A stretch of DNA of 64,000 nt from Mermis nigrescens (GCA_036768485.1 JAVLUZ010000142.1:4792049-4856048), one strand, 5' to 3'. Shown: positions 1-9,060, counted from the first letter of the stretch. Notes: a model not told the origin generated them from the sequence alone. Program-made: numbers and translations.

Positions 1-1
1 G

Positions 2-2668
2 CTCGCAGGTCTAAATTGGAAATCTTGTCTCGTTTACATCGATGACATAATTATTTTTTCACGTACTTTCGAAGAACATTTAAAAGATCTTGAAAATGTC
101 TTCATTGCTCTTAAAAAGGCAAACTTACGTGTCAAGCCTGATAAATGCCATCTTGCGCATGCAGAGGTAAAATTTCTTGGCCACAGCATCAGTGCAATGG
201 GCATCGCTCCCGATATGTCTAAAGTCGCAGATTTAATCTCGTTTCCCGTACCAAAAACCGTTAAATCCGTGCAGAAATTCCTTGGCTTAGTCCAATGGTT
301 TAAGAAATTTGTTAAAGATCTCGCTAAAATCGCTAAACCGCTATTCCATCTTCTTCGTAAAGATGTCGAATTTTGCTGGAAGGCTGAACACCAAACCGCT
401 TTTGAGCTTCTGAAGAAAGCATTTACATCTCCACCTATTTTGCAATTACCAAAATTCGATGATGAGCACCAATTTATTTTAACAACTGACGCAAGTAACT
501 ATGCGTTAGGTGCTATTTTGACGCAAAAACATTTGCCATCCAAAAATCGTTTTATTCTTAGCTACGCTAGTCGCGTGCTAAATTCTGCTGAATGTAATTA
601 TGCTACTTCAGAAAAAGAAGCGCTAGCGGTAGTGTGGGCCATCAAGCATTATCGACATTATCTTTACGGTAGAAAATTCATTGTCGAAACTGATCATCAA
701 GCGTTAACCTGGCTAGTAAATGTTAAAGACCCATCGAGTCGATTACGCCGTTGGGGTCTCAAATTACAGGAATACGAATATGATATCGTTTACGTTCCTG
801 GTGCATATAACTGCGCAGCTGATCTTCTTTCACGTCACCCTAAATATGATCATGCAGAACGCAAATATAAAGTAGAGCGCAAAAATATCGTTAACATCGC
901 AAATTTAGAATCCGAAGATTCTGAGTCAGATGATGAATCGGTTCCACCTGACCGATCGTGCGATAATGCGCCTACTGCGCCAATTAATCATCCAAACGCA
1001 CAAAATATTAATCCTACTGCGCAAACCGATCCTATTAATTCTAAACCACCTACATTTCGCGAACGCTTGTTACTTACCGATGCAGAAAAAGCTGAAATGC
1101 TAACACCTGCGCGTTTACTCGCTGAGCAACGTGCAGATGACGAATTGCATAAAATTCGCATCGCATTGAATGACTTAACAACGAAAAAATATCGTGACGA
1201 ATTTTTTCTCGTAAACGATGTACTTTTTTGTCGTTTTCAACCTAAGCGTTCACCAACTGTCGTTCATCAAATTGTCATACCCAAATCTTTGCGTCGCTTC
1301 ATATTAACGGAATTTCATGACTCTATTTTCGGAGCTCATTTTTCATCGCGCAAAATCTTGCCCGCCATACAAATGCGTTATTGGTGGCCGCGCATGGAAA
1401 ATGATGTGATCGCATGGTGTAGGAATTGTGATGTGTGCTTACAACGTAAGGTCGCATTAAATTCCACATCCGTTCCGTTGCAACCAATCGAAGTATCCGC
1501 GCCCTTTGAACTCATTGCGTGCGATTGTTTGCATATGCCGCGATCTCCCTCCGGAAATGATCAAATTGTAGTTTTTATGGATTATTTTACAAAATATGTG
1601 GAAGCTTTTGCTGTTTCTGACATAAAAGCAACAACTATTGCAAATTTATTGCTAAGAGAAATTATACCACGTTATGGAGTCCCCAAGAAATTTTTGACAG
1701 ATCAGGGGTCAAATTTTACATCTACCCTAATTTCGGAAGTTTGTAAACTATTAAACGTTCAAAAAATATTTACAACCCCATATCACCCTCAGTGTGATGG
1801 GTTGGTGGAACGTTATAATCGTACATTGATTGATGGTTTGTCTAAGCTGAGTGCGCGATCACAGTATGATTGGGAACAATTTTTACCCTTCGCATTATTT
1901 GCATACCGCGCGACTCCACAATCATCAACTAATATATCTCCTTTTGAAATGCTTTATGGTCGTGAACCAGCATTTCCTCTTGACACCTTGCTCATAAATG
2001 ACTTCGTGATAAATCCGAATTTACCATCTGTTGCGGAAAAATATGTCATTGATTTAAAGCTGACTTTACAAGATCTACATGAAATCGCGTCTCAAAATCT
2101 AACTCAAGCGCGTAAGCAGCAAAAATCGCAATATGACAAATCCGTAACACACACAAATTTTAATCTCTCGGATATTGTCTACCTCAATAATACCTCAGTC
2201 ATTCAACCTGAAATCGGTAAACTATCACCCAAGCGTGTTGGTCCATACCGAATTATTGACTTACCTACGCCTGAAACTGCGAAAATCGCATATGTCTATA
2301 ACCCTCTCATCATTCATCACGTTCACAGGAATAGACTTTTGCCTGAACCTAAATTACCTTATTCTGACTTAATTGTGGAAAAACACGCGTACGTCCCTGG
2401 CAATTTTGTGTTGGTAAAGTTACCACATCGCCCTCTTGCCCCGGCAGTTGTCATAAGTTTTGAGGATTTACCGGGCAGGGAACAAAAAGCTAAGGACTGC
2501 GCGCCTGTACGTTTATTAAATGGTTCTAAAACAGCACATGCCGTACCATTATCTAATGTTTTTCCTTTTGCAGACCCATGGCTGCACAAGGTACCCCTAG
2601 CAAGGAGGCATTGTTGGAAGCAGCTGGTCGCCGATGCAAATTTGAGGGGCGTGATCCCGCGTCCCTAG
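2..2668 (+). CDS. pol: Pol polyprotein (partial): RT end, RNase H, integrase, PWWP-like module
   Basis: The frame is already open at base 2, so the N-terminus is missing. The RT catalytic YIDD is at bases 35-46. Counting from the Met at 197, RNase H spans about residues 90-215, with candidate acidic residues D98, E141 and D166 and the usual HxALTWL context. The integrase zinc-binding part has H374, H381 and a Cys cluster (C408, C411, C414). The catalytic core has D443, D502 and E538, with exactly 35 residues between the last two (DD35E). GPY/F is at 682-684. Residues about 732-791 resemble a PWWP chromatin-reader fold, with an LVKL then PxxPAVV stretch followed by a closing FPF. The protein makes and integrates the cDNA copy. 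Its last 91 bases overlap the next ORF, which is in the -1 frame. There are no internal stops. Confidence 0.93.
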   Translation, partial: LAGLNWKSCLVYIDDIIIFSRTFEEHLKDLENVFIALKKANLRVKPDKCHLAHAEVKFLGHSISAMGIAPDMSKVADLISFPVPKTVKSVQKFLGLVQWFKKFVKDLAKIAKPLFHLLRKDVEFCWKAEHQTAFELLKKAFTSPPILQLPKFDDEHQFILTTDASNYALGAILTQKHLPSKNRFILSYASRVLNSAECNYATSEKEALAVVWAIKHYRHYLYGRKFIVETDHQALTWLVNVKDPSSRLRRWGLKLQEYEYDIVYVPGAYNCAADLLSRHPKYDHAERKYKVERKNIVNIANLESEDSESDDESVPPDRSCDNAPTAPINHPNAQNINPTAQTDPINSKPPTFRERLLLTDAEKAEMLTPARLLAEQRADDELHKIRIALNDLTTKKYRDEFFLVNDVLFCRFQPKRSPTVVHQIVIPKSLRRFILTEFHDSIFGAHFSSRKILPAIQMRYWWPRMENDVIAWCRNCDVCLQRKVALNSTSVPLQPIEVSAPFELIACDCLHMPRSPSGNDQIVVFMDYFTKYVEAFAVSDIKATTIANLLLREIIPRYGVPKKFLTDQGSNFTSTLISEVCKLLNVQKIFTTPYHPQCDGLVERYNRTLIDGLSKLSARSQYDWEQFLPFALFAYRATPQSSTNISPFEMLYGREPAFPLDTLLINDFVINPNLPSVAEKYVIDLKLTLQDLHEIASQNLTQARKQQKSQYDKSVTHTNFNLSDIVYLNNTSVIQPEIGKLSPKRVGPYRIIDLPTPETAKIAYVYNPLIIHHVHRNRLLPEPKLPYSDLIVEKHAYVPGNFVLVKLPHRPLAPAVVISFEDLPGREQKAKDCAPVRLLNGSKTAHAVPLSNVFPFADPWLHKVPLARRHCWKQLVADANLRGVIPRP
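2390..2572 (+). other. PWWP-like module at the integrase C-terminus
   Basis: Residues about 732-791 (numbered from the Met at 197) start with a GNFVLVKL strand, continue with PLAPAVV where PWWP proteins have the variable P-W-W-P motif and a following strand, and end with a VRLLNGS strand and VPLSNVFPF. The spacing and the terminal PF match the PWWP family, which in known proteins binds methylated histone H3 (H3K36me) and DNA. In chromoviruses a chromodomain occupies this position. The assignment rests on pattern reading only. A Tudor- or SH3-like barrel is the main alternative. Confidence 0.5.
2559..2580 (+). promoter_or_regulatory. Candidate 3' splice acceptor before the exonuclease ATG
   Basis: A nearly pure pyrimidine run (2559-2569) is followed by GCAG ending at 2573. 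The ATG at 2578 sits in a good context (ACCCATGG) only 4 bases later. The site lies inside the end of pol, where it encodes NVFPFADP. It could generate a spliced subgenomic mRNA for the downstream ORF, as for retroviral env, or take a trans-spliced leader. The donor would be outside the window. Confidence 0.45.
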
Positions 2669-4512
2669 ATGAGTTTCGTTCGGCGTTGACCAGTATGGCT
2701 TTGGAGCGGGGCTTGGTCGTACCAGACCCGCTGCCCCAAAACGATAATAGTCGTGTTGGCGGTCTAGAATCACTTACCGCAAAATGGATAAAGCATAAAG
2801 CAGCACATAAAGTCAAAAATCATACTAAGCGTATAAACGACCAACAACTCTGGTGGGAGAATCGGCTTGGTAGATGTCCTTTGGTAACCCCTCGCGTACC
2901 AAAGAATAGACTTCTACCCACCGTCATAGTCTCCAACGACCAGAAGTCGTTTGACGCCATTTTGGCGTTAATTCAGCCATCGAATATGACTAATGGCACT
3001 TTATTTCTAGGCTACGACTCTGAATTTGTGAATGACAGAAAAGGCAGGCATTATAAGACCTGGGACTTGCGTTTTCAGCAACTATGTCCCACTTACCAGG
3101 ACCTCCATGGCCCATTCGTACGCTACGTCCAAGTTGCGAGCGCGAACGGCCATGTGTTCTGTTGGGATCTAGCGAAGTTCCCGCAACCTCCGTTCGGGCT
3201 TCACCAGTTGCTTGAAACGCGCTTACCTAACGTATATATGGTTTGTTACGATCCGACGCAAGATCGACTTGCGTATTTCCATGTTTACGGGCCAACCTTC
3301 GAGGAAATTGTGGCAATTCCGGATGCAGAAATTCGCAATAAACTGCACTGGAAAGATCCATTTATTGCAAATTTCATTGACATTCAGCCATTGGCGAGAA
3401 CATTTACTCGTCGTTTACGCATTAAAGCGCAATCGCACTCGTTAAAGCGCTTGGCAGAATTCTTTTTTGACATGTATATTGATCCGAACGCGCCTGGTAA
3501 CTTCGGACAGGCGTGGAGCTTACCCTTAACTCGGGACATGCAGCATTATCTAGCGATGGACGCCCTCATAACTATCGATGTTTTTATATTGATAGAAGGG
3601 TGCTCGCAAGATAATCGCATTACTGACGATAGAAAGCCCATGTCGGTTTCTTTCGTAGGCGATGAGTTATACATTAAGGCTAGTGGCCCGAAAGCCAAAG
3701 TACGCATACCATTGTCGACTAGTAAGCCACCACAAGGACAGTCGACCAGCGCAGCTGTTGACGCTGAAGTTGATTCGAATGGCGAAGAGTTAATCCTAGC
3801 TGAGGACTTTTATTGCCCGGCTCCGCAACCACCAGTAGCTATAGCGGCAGCCACCACCATTGCCTCAGTAACGGAAGCGTTGGCTCACGCTAACGTGTTT
3901 GACAATCCTGACTTACAAGTGCAGGCTTCGCAAACCGTTGCCGACACAGTTTTGGGCCCGGTCAATGCGCCTGACACGGAACCTAAGTCAAAACCAACCA
4001 GCTCGAGTACACCAGCTTCTGTGTTTTCTTCGCAAACCGATATTCCCTACGATTCGCCTATGGTTGGTGTAGAACCATCGATCTCCACTGAAGACGATGA
4101 TTTATCTCCCAAACGTTTAGTGATGGCATTATCTGATGCCGAGGCGGAAAGACAGGCTAACGTGTCGCCACCGCGTGTAACACGCGGAGCAATGGCTCGA
4201 AAAGGGATTGTTACCGTTTCGCAACCGATTGTCTCGCAATCGCTTGCGGCGGTTCAACAAGCACCCTTGGGTATCAGTGCGCTTGGACCTTTGCCGACTC
4301 CTCAGCTGGTTGGGGCAGAGCAGCAAGCTGACCCTGATGTCATCATGACTGATATTATTGGTTTTCCGCCGCAAACACAATCGTACCCTAGCTGCACACG
4401 AAGTACCACAAGTAGCATTATACACGCAAGTCACGACTCAGCCCGTGCCACAAGGTACGTCGGCACCGGATACTCGTTTCACGGCTCCTATGGCCATGAC
4501 GGGTGTGTCTAG
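2578..4512 (+). CDS. DEDDy-type 3'-5' exonuclease with Pro/Ala/Gln-rich tail
   Basis: 644 residues. The N-terminal ~110 residues are basic and unrecognised. Residues about 140-340 carry an RNase D/WRN-type exonuclease fold. Motif I is GYDSEF (D147, E149), motif II is YDPTQDRL (D229), and motif III is YLAMDA (Y324, D328), which is the DEDDy signature. A typical SLKRLAEFF helix and a WSLPLTRDMQ stretch precede motif III. All catalytic residues are present, so activity on nucleic-acid 3' ends is expected from the family. Residues about 375-590 are low-complexity. The ORF overlaps pol by 91 bases in the -1 frame. The ATG at 2578 was chosen because of the splice acceptor just upstream. The last ~50 residues look out of frame, since the compositional trend continues in the +1 frame (see the next ORF). 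Such a domain is not a standard part of gypsy elements. Its role (end processing, or trimming of small silencing RNAs) is unknown. Confidence 0.85.
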   Translation: MAAQGTPSKEALLEAAGRRCKFEGRDPASLDEFRSALTSMALERGLVVPDPLPQNDNSRVGGLESLTAKWIKHKAAHKVKNHTKRINDQQLWWENRLGRCPLVTPRVPKNRLLPTVIVSNDQKSFDAILALIQPSNMTNGTLFLGYDSEFVNDRKGRHYKTWDLRFQQLCPTYQDLHGPFVRYVQVASANGHVFCWDLAKFPQPPFGLHQLLETRLPNVYMVCYDPTQDRLAYFHVYGPTFEEIVAIPDAEIRNKLHWKDPFIANFIDIQPLARTFTRRLRIKAQSHSLKRLAEFFFDMYIDPNAPGNFGQAWSLPLTRDMQHYLAMDALITIDVFILIEGCSQDNRITDDRKPMSVSFVGDELYIKASGPKAKVRIPLSTSKPPQGQSTSAAVDAEVDSNGEELILAEDFYCPAPQPPVAIAAATTIASVTEALAHANVFDNPDLQVQASQTVADTVLGPVNAPDTEPKSKPTSSSTPASVFSSQTDIPYDSPMVGVEPSISTEDDDLSPKRLVMALSDAEAERQANVSPPRVTRGAMARKGIVTVSQPIVSQSLAAVQQAPLGISALGPLPTPQLVGAEQQADPDVIMTDIIGFPPQTQSYPSCTRSTTSSIIHASHDSARATRYVGTGYSFHGSYGHDGCV

Positions 4513-5794
4513 TACCGTGGCAAATTTGCAACCACAGGCTATGCAAAGCCAATCATCAAATATGGAAGTCGCAATACCTGCGCACGTTCAAGTTATTCGC
4601 GACCAGATGTCCGCGAATGAAAGCGCTAGAATCCAAAATCGCTCGCGCTACGTACAGCATTTTTTCACCATGATGGAAAATATGACGCGCGAACCACCTT
4701 GTACGGTCGCGCCAGTCGTTTTGCACGATTTACGTTCCTATTTGGGTGAGGTCGCAGGATCGTGTTTGTACGATCAGTTGGTCGAAGCTGCTCAAGTGTA
4801 CTTCGATCGAGTGTACGCAATTCATTTGCAGTACGCGAATTTGACTGATTCGCCCTCGCGTCCATTAGTGTGGTCTACACTCGCACAGCCTTTGGCTGAT
4901 GCCAATCGTGAGCCCGCACCTTGGTTCATAAGCAAAATGAGCGTCTTTAACCAATTATTTTATCCTGACCAATACTTTGTGCGCATACGGTTTTTTATCA
5001 CAACCGGAATGATGTTATACGAGGTTCCGCTCGAGTATTTGGTCGTACACCCACACCTTGACGCACCAAGCGAGGTGATCGACAGCGTTACACATCAAAT
5101 TCGCCCGGATTTATATCCGCATAGAATGTCACCAGCGCCGGATCACCTAGCGCCAATTTTAATATCGACACGCCAGATGGTCGATATTTTCGATACTTTC
5201 CGAGAATTTCAGTCATTATATGAGTCGGAGTATCGACACATGACGATCTTTTCTTCAATAGACGTCATGCGCGCTACAGCGCTGTTGGAATTCTTAGATA
5301 GGAAATTCCACTTCTTCGCATACGCCTACGGCAATGCCGGAATAGGTTGGCGCATGGCGGAACAGTTGCGTCGCATGTTACGCGTAGCGTTCCTTGGCAA
5401 AGTTTACACGCCATCTCCACGTGAGGCTTTTCCGGAATTCCCGGACTTAACAGCACGAATTGAAAGTCCTCATGTTTTACACCATATGATTAGGCAAATT
5501 CGGTTAGCTACCGACCCGCCACTCGAAGTTCCTGTTCAATTCGATCGTTTCAGAGGTCAGCAAAAATCTGTATTTTACCTCAAACATCGAATACAAGGCG
5601 AATTAGAAAAAATTTGTAAAGAAAGGCAACAGGCATCCTCGCAGGACCCGAGCGGATCCGCAGCGAGCCTTGATATGCCCGAAGTCGATCTTTCTTTGGA
5701 AGCGCAAATTGCGATGCGTAGAACTCGCATGACGATCGAGCAGCGTGATCGTGAGAATTTGGCTACGGAAATGCCATGGCGTGCGACGAAGTGA
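4490..5794 (+). CDS. Unrecognised retroelement protein, Exo-ORF continuation
   Basis: The frame is open from 4349. The first ATG is at 4490, 23 bases before the exonuclease ORF stops, so reinitiation is possible. The residues before that ATG are Pro/Gln/Thr-rich like the tail of the exonuclease ORF, which suggests one original protein with a +1 frame change between about 4,350 and 4,490. The protein (~434 residues from 4490) is mostly helical by composition, with aromatic-rich stretches (HFFAYAYG, YFVRIRFF). It has no signal peptide, Cys-rich ectodomain or clear membrane anchor, so it is not a recognisable Env. No zinc knuckle is visible, so Gag identity is unsupported. It ends at TGA 5792-5794, after which the same frame stays open. 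Confidence 0.7.
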   Translation: MAMTGVSSTVANLQPQAMQSQSSNMEVAIPAHVQVIRDQMSANESARIQNRSRYVQHFFTMMENMTREPPCTVAPVVLHDLRSYLGEVAGSCLYDQLVEAAQVYFDRVYAIHLQYANLTDSPSRPLVWSTLAQPLADANREPAPWFISKMSVFNQLFYPDQYFVRIRFFITTGMMLYEVPLEYLVVHPHLDAPSEVIDSVTHQIRPDLYPHRMSPAPDHLAPILISTRQMVDIFDTFREFQSLYESEYRHMTIFSSIDVMRATALLEFLDRKFHFFAYAYGNAGIGWRMAEQLRRMLRVAFLGKVYTPSPREAFPEFPDLTARIESPHVLHHMIRQIRLATDPPLEVPVQFDRFRGQQKSVFYLKHRIQGELEKICKERQQASSQDPSGSAASLDMPEVDLSLEAQIAMRRTRMTIEQRDRENLATEMPWRATK

Positions 5795-6679
5795 CGCGCC
5801 GCCGGTTCTCTTGCCGAGACTTCAGAAGTTTGTCGCATGTTAGAAGACAAACACAAGGCCAAATTGAATCGTTTCTACGATACTAAATCCGAGCACACTT
5901 TGCGTCGGTTGAAGAATTTGGAAAAACAACGAGTCAGAAGACTCGTTCAAGCTGAAGTTGCAGCTAAGTTAAAGGCGCGTTTAGGCCAAAGAGGATCGAG
6001 GCGACAAGACCCGCAGTCATCCCGGCAGCGCTATGCGCAAACGCACCACCGTTCACAATCGCAAGCACAGCAACAGACACAAGTAAAACCGCATGTACAG
6101 GAACACACAAGACCGCAGACCCAACCGCGGCAACAGCAGCAATTCACGGAATCGCGTGAGCGTTCCGAGGCGTATTCTCAGGCCGATGCTGGTCATCTGT
6201 CGCGCTCGCAACAGCAGCAGCCTTATGAATATCGCCGTCCGCCACAGTCAAACCGCGGAACTCATCGGGGCCGGTCACAATCCCGTCAACGTCAACAATG
6301 GGACCAGTCGTATCGATCACCGTTGGAACAAAGTCAACCAGCCACTGGGGGCTATCAGCCACAACCTCGACCCGGTCCACTTTTGCCCAAACCGTGGCCT
6401 GTTACTCAACAACAACAGCGTCCACGCGAACCTTCTCGCCAACGAACTTACGGTTTTACGCCGGAGCAATTATTTACTCCGACGCCACCCATACCTAGTC
6501 GTTACGCAGACGACTACGAGGACGACGACGATTTTGAGGACAATGATCGACCCATTGATCCACATCGCCGCTTACGCCAGCATATGTACGGGCGTAGGCA
6601 ATCGCCATATCAGTATTGTGAGCATTCGAATACGCGTCGCGAACCGGAATCGGATCAAGAATATTTTCAACGACAATGA
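5795..6679 (+). CDS. Arg/Gln-rich tail in the same frame beyond TGA 5792
   Basis: The frame of the previous ORF continues directly after its TGA for about 294 codons. An internal ATG at 5837 could start a separate 280-residue product. The first ~60 residues after that ATG form a charged, probably coiled-coil helix rich in Lys, Arg and Leu. The rest is a disordered Gln/Arg/Ser/Pro-rich domain (QQQ runs, SQSR, RGRSQSR) with an acidic patch (DDYEDDDDFEDND) near residue 225. This composition suggests RNA or nucleic-acid binding. It may be reached by stop readthrough (UGA followed by C), by its own ATG, or it may be separated by a simple C-to-T mutation of a CGA codon. A shadow frame (6093-6731) is also open because of the CAR-rich codons. 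Confidence 0.65.
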   Translation, partial: RAAGSLAETSEVCRMLEDKHKAKLNRFYDTKSEHTLRRLKNLEKQRVRRLVQAEVAAKLKARLGQRGSRRQDPQSSRQRYAQTHHRSQSQAQQQTQVKPHVQEHTRPQTQPRQQQQFTESRERSEAYSQADAGHLSRSQQQQPYEYRRPPQSNRGTHRGRSQSRQRQQWDQSYRSPLEQSQPATGGYQPQPRPGPLLPKPWPVTQQQQRPREPSRQRTYGFTPEQLFTPTPPIPSRYADDYEDDDDFEDNDRPIDPHRRLRQHMYGRRQSPYQYCEHSNTRREPESDQEYFQRQ

Positions 6680-7529
6680 CGTCGCGGAAAATCGTATGGC
6701 TCGAAAGGCCAATTACCGCGATCAATATTAATTTACACAGTTCGACGTACTGAACTTTTGGAACTCTGCGAAGGCGTCGACTTTGATCAGCAGCTTTTCG
6801 TCAATTTTTTTCGTTTTTCGTCCTGATGTGGATTCCAGGACTTCGTGTATCATTTATTTCTTGTGTATTTTTTCACTTGTCATTTTTCTCTTGCTGTAAA
6901 TTTTTTCTTTGACGGTGCTCGTATTTTTCCCCATTATCTCGCATAATTTGCCATTTTTTCTCATTTTACCTCATGTTTTAATTCGTCAGTGACTTTAATT
7001 TTTTGCTCAGCATAATTTTGCCTTATCATTCCGTGTCTTAATTTTTCTTGTGCTCAATTAGCGGTGTTACTATTATGGTACCTTAACTCTTTAACGGACA
7101 AGGGGTTAATTTACACCCAATCTACAAAATTTTTCAATTCAAAATTTTTCTCATTACCCGGGGACTGAAGGAGGCTACTTGGGCAGCATAATCGAATATT
7201 ATGCAATGCTGTCCAAGACCGAAGTTCATCATTACTCGGGCAACAATATAGTTATCCCTAGCGCCATTGTGAGTGTTGCTCCAGAGTTTTCCTGAGTGCG
7301 AACGAGGTCATGCGTTGACCGTTACCGGCTATTGATATTTGTTATTTTTTCGTTCTTTTTATTTTTGTGTTTCACGTTCGCTCAGGATGAGGCATTGCGG
7401 ATGCCAGAGTAGAGGCGTTGTGAACGCCAGAGAGCCAAGTTGTAGAGCGTCGCCGACGCTAGTGCCTTTGTTGGTACCCCCGAAAAATTCTCCACTTCAT
7501 GTCAAATTTTTTTTCTATGCGTGGGGGAG
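6680..7529 (+). other. 3' noncoding region of the retrotransposon
   Basis: No ORF is supported here. The first 450 bases are T-rich. From about 7,180 the GC content rises and the sequence folds into a series of short hairpins, listed separately. It ends in the purine-rich tract GTGGGGGAG, which could serve as the polypurine primer for plus-strand DNA. Confidence 0.6.
7181..7460 (+). other. Array of short perfect hairpins upstream of the 3' LTR
   Basis: Five inverted repeats lie in 280 bases. 7181-7213: CAGCAT/ATGCTG, with an alternative inner GCATAAT/ATTATGC. 7306-7320: GGTCA/TGACC. 7391-7405: GGCAT/ATGCC. 7414-7428: GGCGTT/AACGCC. 7446-7460: AGCGTC/GACGCT. A sixth follows at 7529-7549 (GTGTAACT/AGTTACAC). 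The last three of the array have different stem sequences, loops of 3 to 5 bases and similar spacing, so they are not copies of one repeat. This looks like selected RNA structure, such as a packaging, export or end-formation element. Confidence 0.6.
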
Positions 7530-9060
7530 TGTAACTACGAGAGTTACACGTGTAGGCGAACTTGCTTTAGCGGTTCGCAATAGCCATAACATAGCCAATA
7601 CTAGTAGCTATCTATGATAGTGCACTGTGGGCTATGCCTTCGGTCTTCCCATTATTTCCCCAAATTTTCAATAATAAAAAACATTTAGATACTTGTCCGG
7701 TAGCATAGAGCTAAGTGTATGATAATAGTAATTGTTTAATGCATACCGCTTACGTGAATCGAGAACTTTCGATCTGAGATAAAAGTGATTCAGTATTATG
7801 TTAAATTGATCGTTCTTTAATTTACTGTAATGGCCCTTGAGGCCAGTGAATGTAACGTTGTAGTTGAGTCTGGCGTTTTTGCTTTTTGTTTGCCAGTCGT
7901 ACGTTGACATAGCCCGTACGTTTTCGTTTTTCCTTTTGCTTGTTGTCCGGCTTCAGGCCGTGAATTCTACGTCGAATAAAAATAGAGAAAACCTACCCAG
8001 TGGTTTTTGGTTATACCGAGGGTTAGGTCGGGCATCTACTCGTCGAGGATTTCTGCCCAGTTAGTGGACTGATAGGTAAATTTCGTATGATAGTTAATTC
8101 TATTTGGAAATCATAATTTATCTCTCAAGCCAAAAATTGATCAAAATTATTATTTAATCTTTAAGGATGATTGATCAGCATAGAGCTCGTTGTTGTTGTT
8201 TTCAGTGTTCAGCGTGCTACACTAATTAGGAACCAAAACATTTCGAATCAGGCACTGATTGAAAATAAGTTAAATAAACAATTTGAGCTTGAGATAGGTC
8301 AACTGACCTCCGCGGCAATTACCGAGACTAGGTAGGTAGCCTTAGGTCTTAGGGCGTAGCTGCTGAGATCACCCGACGTAAAAGCGGCCAGCAATATTAG
8401 GGCTGAGGGGATTGAAGCCGTAAGGTCTCTAAGGGTCCAAAGATCAAAAGCCATTCAGAGCCGCATGATCGGGGCCAGCACTAAGCGTAGACTTAAGTAC
8501 CTACGTACCTAGGTAAATCTCGAAGGTAATGTATCAGTCCCTACGTCGATTCTGTAGACGTTAGGGGCTGTACATTTACACCTTGATCAGTTTAATTTGT
8601 AACCTGCCATAATTTTGTTGTTTTTGGGCTATTTTAGCTCGGAGGAGACCTAAGCTAATGCCTCAGCTGACTACACTGTGCCCTAATTGCTTGTGTCCAC
8701 TCGTGGGAGGTTTGATCGATCCGGCAAAATCTCCCCAGACCGATAGGCCCCCTGACATAATTTTTCGACAGTTTTTGCTATTTTTGGGACTTTTGCCCCA
8801 TCCAAAAACCCACTAGAATTTAGTCGCTACCCATGTATGAGAAAATTAGGAAGACGATTACAATGGGGGAAGGCGTCCATATATGTATTATCGTCTTGAC
8901 AATTCTCTCGTCCATGATGCAAAATTATTGCACATGACATACTTTTTTGAGGAGCTATTGATGTGCTTTGTACATCCCTAAATATAAAGCAGAGAGTTTC
9001 CTCTGTATGCTAAATAAATGCGATTCAATTCCTTTGTGCTAGCCTTAGCTTGGACCCCTA
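7530..9060 (+). repeat. Putative 3' LTR
   Basis: A purine tract (7521-7529) is followed at 7530 by TGTAACT, a typical TG start for a gypsy LTR. The first 20 bases form a hairpin with AGTTACA. Inside lie TATAAA (8983-8988) and AATAAA (9013-9018), spaced as promoter and poly(A) signal would be in U3-R. Another AATAAA-like site is near 7671. The right boundary is a guess because no second LTR is in the window. No coding sequence was recognised. Confidence 0.4.
8983..9018 (+). promoter_or_regulatory. TATA box and poly(A) signal in the putative LTR
   Basis: TATAAA at 8983-8988 is followed 25 bases later by AATAAA at 9013-9018 and then a GT-rich stretch (TTCCTTTGTGCT). Close spacing of promoter and poly(A) signal is usual where R is short. 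No transcript evidence can be seen. Confidence 0.35.

Larger units (their letters stand above)
1..9060 (+). mobile_element. Ty3/gypsy-type LTR retrotransposon, 3' part (5' end outside window)
   Basis: The visible order is RT (end), RNase H, integrase, PWWP-like module, 3'-5' exonuclease ORF, unknown ORF, Arg/Gln-rich ORF, structured 3' noncoding region, purine tract, putative LTR. RT before RNase H before integrase with a GPY/F motif is the metazoan Ty3/gypsy order. Gag, protease, primer-binding site and 5' LTR would lie left of base 1. Pol is intact where visible. Downstream, one frame change and one in-frame stop mean this copy is either slightly decayed or uses recoding. The right limit is an estimate because no second LTR is available for comparison. 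Confidence 0.85.

Noticed and set aside
4490..6679. Env glycoprotein in the third-ORF position
   Set aside because: No signal peptide, no fusion-peptide-like segment, no Cys-rich ectodomain and no membrane anchor.
6093..6731. 212-codon + ORF overlapping the Arg/Gln-rich ORF
   Set aside because: A shadow frame. CAR- and CGN-rich codons keep neighbouring frames open, and the product has no domain-like composition.
7339..7617. 92-codon + ORF upstream of and into the LTR
   Set aside because: Overlaps the hairpin array and the LTR start. No coding character.
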